Shown here: positions 24,804 to 32,666 of the stretch, one piece after another
How the letters are laid out: every line of letters begins with the position of its first letter
Numbering within the stretch: position 1 is the stretch's first letter
DNA from: Mesobacterium_A sp034670065
GTDB taxonomy: Bacteria; Pseudomonadota; Alphaproteobacteria; Rhodobacterales; Rhodobacteraceae
Assembly: GCA_034670065.1 (NCBI GenBank)
Contig: JAXMOG010000003.1
Span: forward strand, 310,001 to 374,000
Direction of reading: 5' to 3'
DNA: 64,000 nt
Position numbers and translations under genes: made by a program
The notes under the pieces: generated by a model
What the model was told of the DNA's origin: nothing
Database searches by the model: none
What the model saw: only the letters and a program-made list of their open reading frames with translations

Positions 24804-25005
24804 AAGGCATCAAACTTGCCTGTCTTGCCCCCAAAAGCAAGACAGTCCGCCCCCGGCACACAGACTGATGCCAAAGCGGGAACAATCCGTTCAGATTAGC
24901 GCATCAGATTGACCCGCAAACATCGCCTTGCCGCCTTTTTCGCGCCCCAAAAAACCGTCAACGTTAGATCAACCACTAGAAAGTCTGCCAAATAGCTGCC
25001 CGCAT

Positions 25006-26274
25006 ATGACAACATTCCCATCACGCCTTGCCCCTATTCTATCTGGACTGCGCAACGCCGCATTTGTTCCTGCACCGTCTCTTAGGTTGCTGGGGCGATC
25101 TCAGGCCAGCTCGCCAGAAGACGAGCGGATTCCGCCGTTGATGCCACGTCTGGTCATTCCGATGTGTGACAGCACCGAAGAAATTACCAGCTATAACAAC
25201 CACTTTGAGCAAGGTCAGTTCCTTTCCCGTCAAGAAAACTGGGAAGAGCTGGGCAAGCTGATCCGCCATTTCGACAGCCAACGCGCCATGACACCCGGCG
25301 GCACTTCGGTGGCAGAGATTCTGGCCGCAGGTGCGCGCGCGGATGCCGTTCAGGCCGCGATAGAGGCCGTTACGCAGTTTGACGAAGCCGGCGCCCGGTT
25401 GCCGATGAACGCGCTGCAAGAAGTCTTGGATGACCACTGTGAAGACCATGGTGTCGCTCTGGCGGTCGCCTTGGCTCATATTGACATCGCCTGGGCCTGG
25501 AACGGCGACAGCTGGGGCAGCCCAATGCCAACGCTGAACAAGGGCGCCTTTCATGCTCATTTCCGCGCAGCGGCCAAGATCATCGACAGATTCGATGCCT
25601 TTGAACTGGATGCGCCATCGCTTTCTGCCGCCCGGTGTGCCCTGCTGGCCGCCGACACCCGGCCCGACTTGCGCGTTGCGGATGACTACGAAGATCTGAT
25701 CGACCTGGACCCGAACAATGCGCACCGGATGCGCGCGCTGGGGCTAAAGTTGCTGCCGCGTTGGTTCGGCAGCTATGATGAGCTGGAACTGCAAGCCCGC
25801 CGTACAGCTTCGCGAACCACTGATTTGTGGGGAGCCGGAGCCTATACGTGGGTCTATCTGGATGCGCTGACCGAAGACGACAAAGCCTTTGATCATCTGG
25901 ACGCCGAATACTTCGTCGAAGGCATCCACGATATTCTCGATCGCCAGAACGACCAACATACAGTCAACCAGTTTGCGGCCTTCACTGGCTACACGCTTTC
26001 GGGTTTGGCAGATAAGGACGATGCCCGCGGCCGCGTGGCGCAATGCCTGGAATGGATCGTTCAGGACCATCTGCGTGAAATTCACCCACTGGTCTGGATG
26101 CAGACCGATGTCAGCGGCGGGCCACGCAAGCCCATGCCACTGGATCGTGAGACTCAGCGACGTGGCCGTGTGCGCGCCCTGTCTACGCTGGCAGACCATT
26201 TTTCACCCGAAATTCGGGCTGGCAACCGCATCTTATTCGAAAAGGATGCGGTCATCGTGGCCCCGGTGGCCTGA
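25006..26274 (+). CDS. uncharacterised protein with helical repeat-like region
   Basis: Not recognised. It has 422 residues from ATG 25006; an in-frame TTG at 24928 would add 26 residues but has no ribosome binding site. It is acidic and predicted mostly helical, with no signal peptide or membrane segment. The middle (about 170-280) has TPR-like features: ARCALLAADTRPDLRVADDY and then LIDLDPNNAHRMRALGLKLL. Later segments are rich in W, Y and D. The next gene is gatB, 61 bases downstream, so it may share a transcript with it. Confidence 0.8.
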   Translation: MTTFPSRLAPILSGLRNAAFVPAPSLRLLGRSQASSPEDERIPPLMPRLVIPMCDSTEEITSYNNHFEQGQFLSRQENWEELGKLIRHFDSQRAMTPGGTSVAEILAAGARADAVQAAIEAVTQFDEAGARLPMNALQEVLDDHCEDHGVALAVALAHIDIAWAWNGDSWGSPMPTLNKGAFHAHFRAAAKIIDRFDAFELDAPSLSAARCALLAADTRPDLRVADDYEDLIDLDPNNAHRMRALGLKLLPRWFGSYDELELQARRTASRTTDLWGAGAYTWVYLDALTEDDKAFDHLDAEYFVEGIHDILDRQNDQHTVNQFAAFTGYTLSGLADKDDARGRVAQCLEWIVQDHLREIHPLVWMQTDVSGGPRKPMPLDRETQRRGRVRALSTLADHFSPEIRAGNRILFEKDAVIVAPVA

Positions 26275-26335
26275 GGCCCTTGCCCCGCCCCATCTGCTGA
26301 CTTAGAACCGCTGGCGAAATTCACGTGAGGACGCC

Positions 26336-27850
26336 ATGCTGGATCTGAGCTATCAGCCCCCAAAACCAAAGGTTATTGCCGGGGCAAAATACGATTGGGA
26401 ACTGGTCATCGGCATGGAGATTCATGCCCAGGTGGCCAGTCAGGCCAAGCTGTTTTCCGGCGCTTCAACGAAATTCGGCGCCGAGCCGAATTCGAATGTT
26501 GCGTTTGTGGACGCGGCAATGCCGGGAATGCTGCCGGTTATCAATGAATATTGCATTGAACAGGCCGTGCGCACCGGGCTGGGCCTGAAGGCGGTTATCA
26601 ACCTGAAATCTGCCTTTGACCGCAAGAATTACTTCTACCCGGATTTGCCGCAAGGGTATCAGATTTCTCAGCTTTATGAACCGCTTGTCGGGGAAGGCGA
26701 AGTGATCGTCGATATGGAACCTGGCATTGCACGTCTGGTTCGGATCGAACGTATCCACGTGGAACAAGACGCTGGTAAGTCGATCCACGACATGGATCCG
26801 ACAATGTCCTTTGTTGACTTGAACCGTACCGGTGTGGCGCTGATGGAAATTGTCAGCCGCCCCGATATCCGTGGGCCAGAAGAAGCCGCAGCCTATGTCA
26901 CCAAGATGCGCCAAATCCTGCGGTACTTGGGCACGTGCGACGGCAATATGCAAAACGGCAACCTGCGCGCTGACGTGAACGTTTCGGTCTGTCGCCCCGG
27001 TCAATACGAAAAATATCAGGAAACGCAGGATTTCGGTCATCTTGGGACGCGTTGCGAGATCAAGAACATGAACTCCATGCGCTTCATCCAGCAAGCAATT
27101 GACTATGAAGCACGCCGCCAGATCGCCATTCTGGAAGCCGGCGGGTCAATTGATCAGGAAACCCGCCTGTATGATCCCGACAAGGGCGAGACGCGGTCCA
27201 TGCGGTCCAAGGAAGAAGCGCATGACTATCGCTATTTCCCAGACCCTGATCTGCTGCCGCTGGAAATCGAACAGGCATGGGTCGATGACATTGCAGCGTC
27301 GTTGCCCGAATTGCCGGATGACAAAAAGGCCCGCTTCGTAAAGGTCTTTGGCTTGTCGGAATATGATGCCTCTGTCCTGACGGCCGATACTCAGAACGCC
27401 GCCTATTTCGAAGCGGTTGTCACCGCATGTGACGATGGCAAGCTGGCGGCCAACTGGGTGATCAACGAGCTGTTCGGTCGCCTGAAGAAAGAAGACCACG
27501 ACATCACGGAAAGCCCCGTTAACCCCGATCAACTGGCCGGTATTATCGCCCTGATCAAAAAGGGCGACATCAGCGGCAAGATCGCCAAGGACGTGTTTGA
27601 AATCGTCTACACAGAAGGCGGCGATCCGGCGGAAATCGTCGAGAAGAAGGGCCTGAAGCAGGTCACTGATACAGGCGCAATCGAAACCGCTGTCGATACA
27701 GTCATCGCGGCCAACCCGGCACAAGTGGAAAAAGCACAGCAAAATCCCAAGCTGGCCGGTTGGTTTGTGGGACAGGTAATGAAAGCCACGGGCGGCAAAG
27801 CCAATCCGGCAGCCGTAAACCAGATTGTGAAAGCCAAACTGGGCCTATAG
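26336..27850 (+). CDS. gatB: aspartyl/glutamyl-tRNA amidotransferase subunit B
   Basis: Subunit B of GatCAB, which converts Glu-tRNA(Gln) or Asp-tRNA(Asn) to the amidated form. It has 504 residues. The family opening WELVIGMEIHAQV, KNYFYPDLPQGYQISQ, and the zinc/kinase region (EEAHDYRYFPDPDLLP) are all present. The C-terminal YqeY-like helical tail is complete. GAGG precedes the ATG. gatA and gatC are not in the window. Confidence 0.97.
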   Translation: MLDLSYQPPKPKVIAGAKYDWELVIGMEIHAQVASQAKLFSGASTKFGAEPNSNVAFVDAAMPGMLPVINEYCIEQAVRTGLGLKAVINLKSAFDRKNYFYPDLPQGYQISQLYEPLVGEGEVIVDMEPGIARLVRIERIHVEQDAGKSIHDMDPTMSFVDLNRTGVALMEIVSRPDIRGPEEAAAYVTKMRQILRYLGTCDGNMQNGNLRADVNVSVCRPGQYEKYQETQDFGHLGTRCEIKNMNSMRFIQQAIDYEARRQIAILEAGGSIDQETRLYDPDKGETRSMRSKEEAHDYRYFPDPDLLPLEIEQAWVDDIAASLPELPDDKKARFVKVFGLSEYDASVLTADTQNAAYFEAVVTACDDGKLAANWVINELFGRLKKEDHDITESPVNPDQLAGIIALIKKGDISGKIAKDVFEIVYTEGGDPAEIVEKKGLKQVTDTGAIETAVDTVIAANPAQVEKAQQNPKLAGWFVGQVMKATGGKANPAAVNQIVKAKLGL

Positions 27851-27923
27851 CCAACACCGTTGCCAAGTTGGCGACAATTCCAGTCAAAACGACTGATTGT
27901 TGCAACATTGAAAACACTGAAAC

Positions 27924-27970
27924 GCGCCACCTGGGAATTGCTCTGGTGGCGCTTTCGGATTTTGGGCTAC
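27924..27970 (+). terminator. intrinsic terminator after gatB
   Basis: A perfect 8-bp stem, GCGCCACC (27924-27931) and GGTGGCGC (27945-27952), is followed by TTTCGGATTTTGG. Confidence 0.7.
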
Positions 27971-28000
27971 ATAGCCGCGTAAGCCAGACTTGAGGGCCAC

Positions 28001-28399
28001 ATGACCGTTTACGAATACAAAGTAATTCCGGCACCAAACCGTGGTGAAAAAGCAAAGGGAATCAAAGGGCCTGAAGCCCGATTCGCGTTCGCTTTGGAAA
28101 ACTCGCTAAACGCACTGGCGACAGATGGCTGGGAGTTTTGGCGGTCAGAAACACTGCCTTCCGAAGAACGCAGCGGCCTGACACATACCGCGACCCACTG
28201 GCGCAGCGTGATGATCTTTCGCCGCGTGTCCACAGGTGACGCAGAAATGCATGTGCCACAGATAGTCGGCGACGATGCCTCCACCCCCGTGGATGGCGAC
28301 AAACAGGCGGCGCAGGCAGAGGATCAATCCTCCGCCACCGTCCTGCCCATCATGCCCAGTCTGCACGCACATAGGGATGATCGGGACGACCCAACCTAA
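28001..28399 (+). CDS. DUF4177-like small protein
   Basis: 132 residues. The N-terminal part (MTVYEYKVIPAP, then ALENSLNALATDGWEFWRSE) is the compact DUF4177 pattern, followed by a C-terminal tail rich in D, A and Q that looks disordered. GAGGG precedes the ATG. It has its own position after the gatB terminator and is convergent with bolA. The function is unknown. Confidence 0.8.
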   Translation: MTVYEYKVIPAPNRGEKAKGIKGPEARFAFALENSLNALATDGWEFWRSETLPSEERSGLTHTATHWRSVMIFRRVSTGDAEMHVPQIVGDDASTPVDGDKQAAQAEDQSSATVLPIMPSLHAHRDDRDDPT

Positions 28400-28402
28400 C
28401 GG

Positions 28403-28660
28403 CTATTCGCTCAAATCCAGTGACAATGCATGAATTTGCGCCATCAGTTCCGCCCCCAGCGCAGAATGCACCGCCCGATGACGCGCAATGCGCGATTGCC
28501 CCTTGAACGCAGCAGAGCGGATCACCACGTGAAAATGGCTTTCCCCGCCATCCTGATACCCCGCATGGCCGCGATGACGTTCGCTGTCATCTTGAACAAT
28601 CAACTCTGATGGTGAGAAGGCAGCGTTCAACCGCGATTCAATGATTTCTAATCGTTTCAT
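28403..28660 (-). CDS. bolA: BolA-family protein
   Basis: 85-residue BolA protein, a partner of monothiol glutaredoxins in Fe-S trafficking. The class II KH-like fold motifs are SHFHVVIRSAAFKGQSRIAR and HRAVHSALGAEL. The start is ATG 28660 (MKRLEIIE); an ATA/ATG extension adds five residues. It is divergent from the J-domain gene with a 75-base gap and convergent with the DUF4177 gene (3-base gap). Confidence 0.93.
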   Translation of the reverse strand: MKRLEIIESRLNAAFSPSELIVQDDSERHRGHAGYQDGGESHFHVVIRSAAFKGQSRIARHRAVHSALGAELMAQIHALSLDLSE

Positions 28661-28735
28661 ATTTTTGCCTATCACCCCCTACAATCTTTCACAGGATGGT
28701 CTAAACTCTCACGTCCGAGTCGAAAAGGTGTTCCC

Positions 28736-29368
28736 ATGAGCAAATCTGATCCCTTCGGTTTCGACATGTCCATACGGTCGGCCAAGAAGAACAAGCCGCG
28801 CGGACGTCGTGGCATGACAGGTGAATCCGAAACCTCCACCAGAGTGTGTGAGCATGACGGCTGTAATGAGCCTGGTAAATTCCGTGCGCCCAAGGCGCCG
28901 GATGTGTTGGATGATTTTTTGTGGTTCTGCAAAGACCACGTCCGTGAGTATAATCTGAAGTGGAATTTCTTTGACGGCAAAACCGAAGCCGAAATGAACG
29001 CTCAGAACTCCAAGGACAAAGTCTGGGAGCGTGAAACCAAGGATTTCCGCGATCCAGAGGCGCGTGCCTGGGCCCGTTTGGGCATTGAGGATGCGCATCA
29101 AGTGCTTGGTGAAAACGCAACACGCAACCCTGGCAAAGCCGCCGCAAACGGTGGCAACACACGCCGCCTGCCCCCGACCGAACGCAAGGCGGTCGAAATT
29201 CTGGAAGCCAAGGATACTTGGACCAAGGCCGAAGTGCGCAAATCGTACAAGTCTTTGATCAAAGTACTGCACCCAGACATGAACGGCGGCGACCGCAGCC
29301 AAGAAGAACAGCTGCAAGAGGTCATGTGGGCTTGGGACCAGATCAAGGACAGCCGGAACTTCAAGTAA
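28736..29368 (+). CDS. J-domain protein with N-terminal Cys/His cluster
   Basis: DnaJ-type co-chaperone-like protein of 210 residues. The J-domain is at the C-terminus, with HPD at residues 179-181 (VLHPDMNGGD). The N-terminal half has C38, C43, C65 and H68 (CEHDGC...FCKDH) followed by the conserved YNLKWNFFDG, which could bind zinc. Placement of the J-domain at the end is unlike DnaJ itself. It is divergent from bolA and about 830 bases upstream of cobS. Confidence 0.87.
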   Translation: MSKSDPFGFDMSIRSAKKNKPRGRRGMTGESETSTRVCEHDGCNEPGKFRAPKAPDVLDDFLWFCKDHVREYNLKWNFFDGKTEAEMNAQNSKDKVWERETKDFRDPEARAWARLGIEDAHQVLGENATRNPGKAAANGGNTRRLPPTERKAVEILEAKDTWTKAEVRKSYKSLIKVLHPDMNGGDRSQEEQLQEVMWAWDQIKDSRNFK

Positions 29369-29391
29369 GCGGTATATAACGAAAATTCAGC

Positions 29392-29432
29392 AAAAAGGCG
29401 GGACCGGCAAAGTCCCGCCTTTTGTGTTTTTA
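29392..29432. terminator. bidirectional terminator between the J-domain gene and msrB
   Basis: GGCGGGAC (29397-29404) pairs with GTCCCGCC (29412-29419). There is an A-run before it and TTTTGTGTTTTT after it, so it can serve both convergent genes. Confidence 0.88.
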
Positions 29433-29466
29433 GCCTTGGCCAATCAAATGGCTTTAGCCACCCAAC

Positions 29467-29931
29467 TTAAGCTGCGACGAAAGACAACGACACGCCATTG
29501 ATGCAGTGCCGCTTGCCCGTCGGTTTTGGACCATCATTAAAGATATGGCCCAGATGGCTGCCGCAACGGCGACAATGGCATTCGGTCCGAACCGTCAGGA
29601 ACGACCGGTCGCGCTTGGTACCAATCGCATTGCTTAACGCCTGATAGAAGGATGGCCAGCCCGTTCCACTGTCAAATTTGTGCTTTGAGGAATACAGCGG
29701 CAAGTCACAGCCCTTGCAATGGAAGGTGCCGGCGCGCTTTTCCGTATCCAAAGGTGATGAAAAGGCCCGTTCGGTCCCCTCTTTTCGCATAACCTTGTAT
29801 TCCAGATCGGTCAGCATCGCTTGCCATTCTTGCTTGCTGCGCGTCACCTCAAAGGTTTCGGCACTGGCACGCAGTGGTAGTCCAACCATAGTAGCCGCCC
29901 CCGTAGCGATCAGAAAATTTCGGCGTTTCAT
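29467..29931 (-). CDS. msrB: peptide-methionine (R)-S-oxide reductase, exported
   Basis: Repairs methionine-R-sulfoxide in proteins. It has 154 residues with a twin-arginine-like signal (MKRRNFLIATGAATMVG), so it probably acts in the periplasm. Zinc-binding CXXC pairs are FHCKGCDLP and CHCRRCGSHLGH, the core is FDSGTGWPSFY, and the catalytic cysteine is in RHCINGVSLSF. It is the exported MsrB type, not a fusion with MsrA. Confidence 0.94.
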   Translation of the reverse strand: MKRRNFLIATGAATMVGLPLRASAETFEVTRSKQEWQAMLTDLEYKVMRKEGTERAFSSPLDTEKRAGTFHCKGCDLPLYSSKHKFDSGTGWPSFYQALSNAIGTKRDRSFLTVRTECHCRRCGSHLGHIFNDGPKPTGKRHCINGVSLSFVAA

Positions 29932-30198
29932 AGCGTTCTCCTTCGCTTAAAACGTGGCGATCACCGCAATCAGAGGCAACAAAAGAACTCGCACGATTGC
30001 GTGAGGGTATGTGTCACAATCGGGTTTGGCCGGGCGGACAAGGGCCAGAAACGGCCGCAGCTGGATCGCTTCCATCACGCAAGGATCCGGATTTCGTAAG
30101 CTTGGGCGATATTCACACCCCACTTCTACTTGCAGCTGGCGTGGATATATTGCACCACGGGCGAAAGAAGATTTACGTAACTTAGGGCAGGCAAGACC

Positions 30199-31185
30199 AT
30201 GACGGACGGCACGATCGACATCAATGCGAAACCGACCGAAGAGATTTCAGTCCGTGAAGTTTTCGGTATCGACTCCGACATGGTCGTGCATGGCTTCCCT
30301 GATCGCACAGACCGCGTGCCGGAACTGGACAGCACCTACAAGTTTGATCCCGACACCACGATGGCCATTCTGGCCGGGTTTCGGAACAATCGCCGGGTGA
30401 TGATTCAGGGCTACCACGGCACAGGTAAATCCACCCATATCGAACAAGTGGCCAGCCGTCTGAACTGGCCTGCTGTGCGTGTGAACCTCGACAGTCACAT
30501 CAGCCGGATCGACTTGATTGGTAAGGATGCGATCAAGCTGGTTGATGGCAAGCAGACCACTCAGTTTCAGGAAGGCATTCTGCCCTGGGCCCTGCGCAAC
30601 CCAACGGCCATCGTCTTTGACGAATATGATGCGGGCCGGGCCGACGTGATGTTTGTGATCCAACGTGTTCTGGAAACCGACGGCAAGCTGACCTTGCTGG
30701 ACCAGAACAAAGTCATCACCCCACACAAATACTTCCGCATCTTTGCCACAGCCAACACCGTGGGCTTGGGCGATACCACCGGTCTGTATCACGGCACCCA
30801 GCAGATCAACCAAGGCCAGATGGACCGTTGGTCGCTGGTGGCAACGCTGAACTATCTGTCGATTGACGCAGAAACATCGATCGTTCTGTCTAAGGCGCCG
30901 CATTACAACACTGAGAAGGGTCGCAAGATGATCCGTCAGATGGTGACCGTGGCCGACTTTACCCGCCGCGCGTTTATGAACGGCGAGCTGTCGACAGTGA
31001 TGTCCCCGCGGACCGTTATCGCCTGGGCTCAGAACGCGGAAATCTTCCGCGATGTGGGCTATGCGTTCCGGGTTTCTTTCCTGAACAAATGCGATGAGCT
31101 GGAGCGTCAGACAGTGGCAGAGTTCTTCCAGCGCTGCTTTGATGAAGAGCTGCCCGAAAGCGCCGCCAGCATCAGCCTGGCCTAA
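30199..31185 (+). CDS. cobS: cobaltochelatase subunit CobS
   Basis: AAA+ subunit of the aerobic cobalt chelatase that inserts cobalt into hydrogenobyrinate diamide in B12 synthesis, together with CobN and CobT. It has 328 residues. Walker A is GYHGTGKSTHIEQ (about 75), Walker B is AIVFDEYDAG, sensor region is FATANTVGLGD. The N-terminal SVREVFGIDSDMVVHGFPD is the family signature. I find no cobalamin riboswitch in the 267 bases upstream. cobT lies 1.5 kb downstream, separated by two small exported-protein genes. Confidence 0.95.
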   Translation: MTDGTIDINAKPTEEISVREVFGIDSDMVVHGFPDRTDRVPELDSTYKFDPDTTMAILAGFRNNRRVMIQGYHGTGKSTHIEQVASRLNWPAVRVNLDSHISRIDLIGKDAIKLVDGKQTTQFQEGILPWALRNPTAIVFDEYDAGRADVMFVIQRVLETDGKLTLLDQNKVITPHKYFRIFATANTVGLGDTTGLYHGTQQINQGQMDRWSLVATLNYLSIDAETSIVLSKAPHYNTEKGRKMIRQMVTVADFTRRAFMNGELSTVMSPRTVIAWAQNAEIFRDVGYAFRVSFLNKCDELERQTVAEFFQRCFDEELPESAASISLA

Positions 31186-31194
31186 CATCCCGAC

Positions 31195-31214
31195 CTGACG
31201 CTTGAACGCGTCAG
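31195..31214. terminator. hairpin after cobS
   Basis: Perfect 7-bp stem CTGACGC / GCGTCAG with loop TTGAAC, ten bases after the cobS stop. There is no T-run, so it may be a Rho-assisted end or an mRNA 3' stabiliser. Confidence 0.4.
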
Positions 31215-31465
31215 AAGGTTGAAATATCTAGATACAATCCAGGCGTTTATCGCTTGGCTTTTTCTGTATCTGGGGTTGTTGATGAAAACTCATTTCCGGT
31301 CTTTTTCAAATTGCTCTGGGGTCCTTCGCTTGGGGCAATGCCGCTGATGGTGCAAATCCGCAGTCTACAATGTGAAAGCACCCTGCCCGCTTTGCCGGGC
31401 ATCAAGGACATCCCCTTCAAACCGTCAAACGCATCTCAAAACATGCGCTTACACCTGAGGCTCAC

Positions 31466-31936
31466 ATGATAAATTCTCATTTAATGTCAAAAGCCCTGCT
31501 GATCTTGGCTATGGCGCTGGCGGCCTGTACGCCCCCTCCTCCAGCCGAAAAAGTAGCGGCAGGCGCAATCTTCCCAAGGAAAGTGAACGTCACCTATCTG
31601 TCGTTTGACCCCTACCACGGCTTTCAAGTTAACTACCTGCACGAAGATGGAACAGCGTGGCTTTGGTATCCGGGGAATAGAACCGGTGTTCCCGAATTGT
31701 GGAAAACCGAAGGGGACAATATTTGCTTCAAGCATCCGTCCAGATCGTACAATCCGGTCACCAAACAGAGTGGCGGCAAATGGCAATGCCAAAAACAAAT
31801 CATCTCGTTGAACTTGAATGTCGCTGAATTGGACGGAGATGTATTTAATCTTCGAACCGGCCGTGTGCCTTATCCTCTGCCAAAGTGCAAAGCGCCAAAA
31901 CAGTTCTCATTCGACAGAACCGCATCGCGCTGTTGA
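31466..31936 (+). CDS. small lipoprotein, unknown function
   Basis: 156 residues. The N-terminus (MSKALLILAMALAACTPPPP region) is a lipoprotein signal with lipobox LAAC. The mature part contains four to five cysteines (CFKH, WQCQKQ, PKCKA, final C) and aromatic-rich strands (LSFDPYHGFQVNYLHEDG). GAGG lies before the ATG at 31466; ATG 31484 is an alternative. By eye its base composition is more AT-rich than the neighbouring cob genes. It lies between cobS and cobT with its own terminator, so it looks like an inserted transcription unit. Confidence 0.7.
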   Translation: MINSHLMSKALLILAMALAACTPPPPAEKVAAGAIFPRKVNVTYLSFDPYHGFQVNYLHEDGTAWLWYPGNRTGVPELWKTEGDNICFKHPSRSYNPVTKQSGGKWQCQKQIISLNLNVAELDGDVFNLRTGRVPYPLPKCKAPKQFSFDRTASRC

Positions 31937-32022
31937 TCCGGGGGGCAGCCACATCCAACATGATGTTGCGCTGCCCAAAACGGAACCAACACCATAACCA
32001 CCTGTTATAAATTGATTTTCAC

Positions 32023-32056
32023 CAAACGGCAGCACGAAAGTTCTGCCGTTTGTTTG
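32023..32056 (+). terminator. terminator after the lipoprotein gene
   Basis: CAAACGGCAG (32023-32032) and CTGCCGTTTG (32043-32052) form a perfect 10-bp stem with a 10-base loop, followed by TTTG. Confidence 0.7.
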
Positions 32057-32157
32057 CACCTATCCTGTTGCTGGTCCGGTTGATCCCATATCATTTTCTG
32101 CAGACGCATCATGTGATTTGAATACAACTGGACCTAAAAGTTTTCATTTTGCCCAAT

Positions 32158-32182
32158 ATTAGCCCTCTTTTTTGGGGCTAAT
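32158..32182. promoter_or_regulatory. inverted repeat in the leader of the small exported protein
   Basis: ATTAGCCC (32158-32165) and GGGCTAAT (32175-32182), perfect, with a loop containing a run of T. It ends nine bases before the ATG at 32192. It may be an operator or a leader hairpin near the ribosome binding region. Confidence 0.45.
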
Positions 32183-32191
32183 GTACAAATC

Positions 32192-32599
32192 ATGGGCACT
32201 TTAAAAACATACGTCCTTCGCTCACTCTGTGTACTTGCCGCCCTACTGGCTGCAAACATTGCCGTTGCCTTACCCCAATCCGCCGATGAACGGATTCGCG
32301 TATTTGCAGCGTGCACCGGCCGATTATCCGCCACCATGGAACACCAATGGCTGGTCAGCGATCCCTCCGCCGATGAGACCCAAGCTCTACGCCAATATTT
32401 CGTGACACTGCTGGACGCGAGCTTGGAGACCGGAACCATTCAGCCTCGCCATGCCCTGCATTTGCGCATTGAAGCAAAGATGGCCCATGCCCGCTTGTTG
32501 CAACAATCCACCTTTGCCCCGGATGCCCGAGTTGCCCGACAAGCAAACCGTATCGCCACGCGGTATATGGCCGGTTGTCGCGCCTTATTGCTAAGCTGA
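32192..32599 (+). CDS. small exported protein, unknown function
   Basis: 135 residues with a signal peptide (residues about 8-27, ending AVALPQSA). The mature part is helical with two cysteines (FAACTGRLSATMEHQW and YMAGCRALLLS) that could form a disulfide. No catalytic motif is seen. It ends 67 bases before cobT and could be co-transcribed with it. No strong ribosome binding site is visible because the inverted repeat occupies the leader. Confidence 0.72.
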   Translation: MGTLKTYVLRSLCVLAALLAANIAVALPQSADERIRVFAACTGRLSATMEHQWLVSDPSADETQALRQYFVTLLDASLETGTIQPRHALHLRIEAKMAHARLLQQSTFAPDARVARQANRIATRYMAGCRALLLS

Positions 32600-32666
32600 C
32601 ATCGCCAACCCAGACAACCGCGCAAAACCACTTGCCATTCCTGCGGGCAGGGTTGAAAACCAACGC

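Noticed and set aside
29932..30198. Possible cobalamin riboswitch upstream of cobS
   Set aside because: No B12-box-like sequence or supporting stems were seen in the 267 bases.
30247..31188. 313-codon open frame on the minus strand
   Set aside because: Antisense to cobS; rich in H and R without domain signs.
31254..31469. 71-codon frame between cobS and the lipoprotein gene
   Set aside because: No ribosome binding site, no family signs, and an unlikely composition. The region looks like leader sequence.
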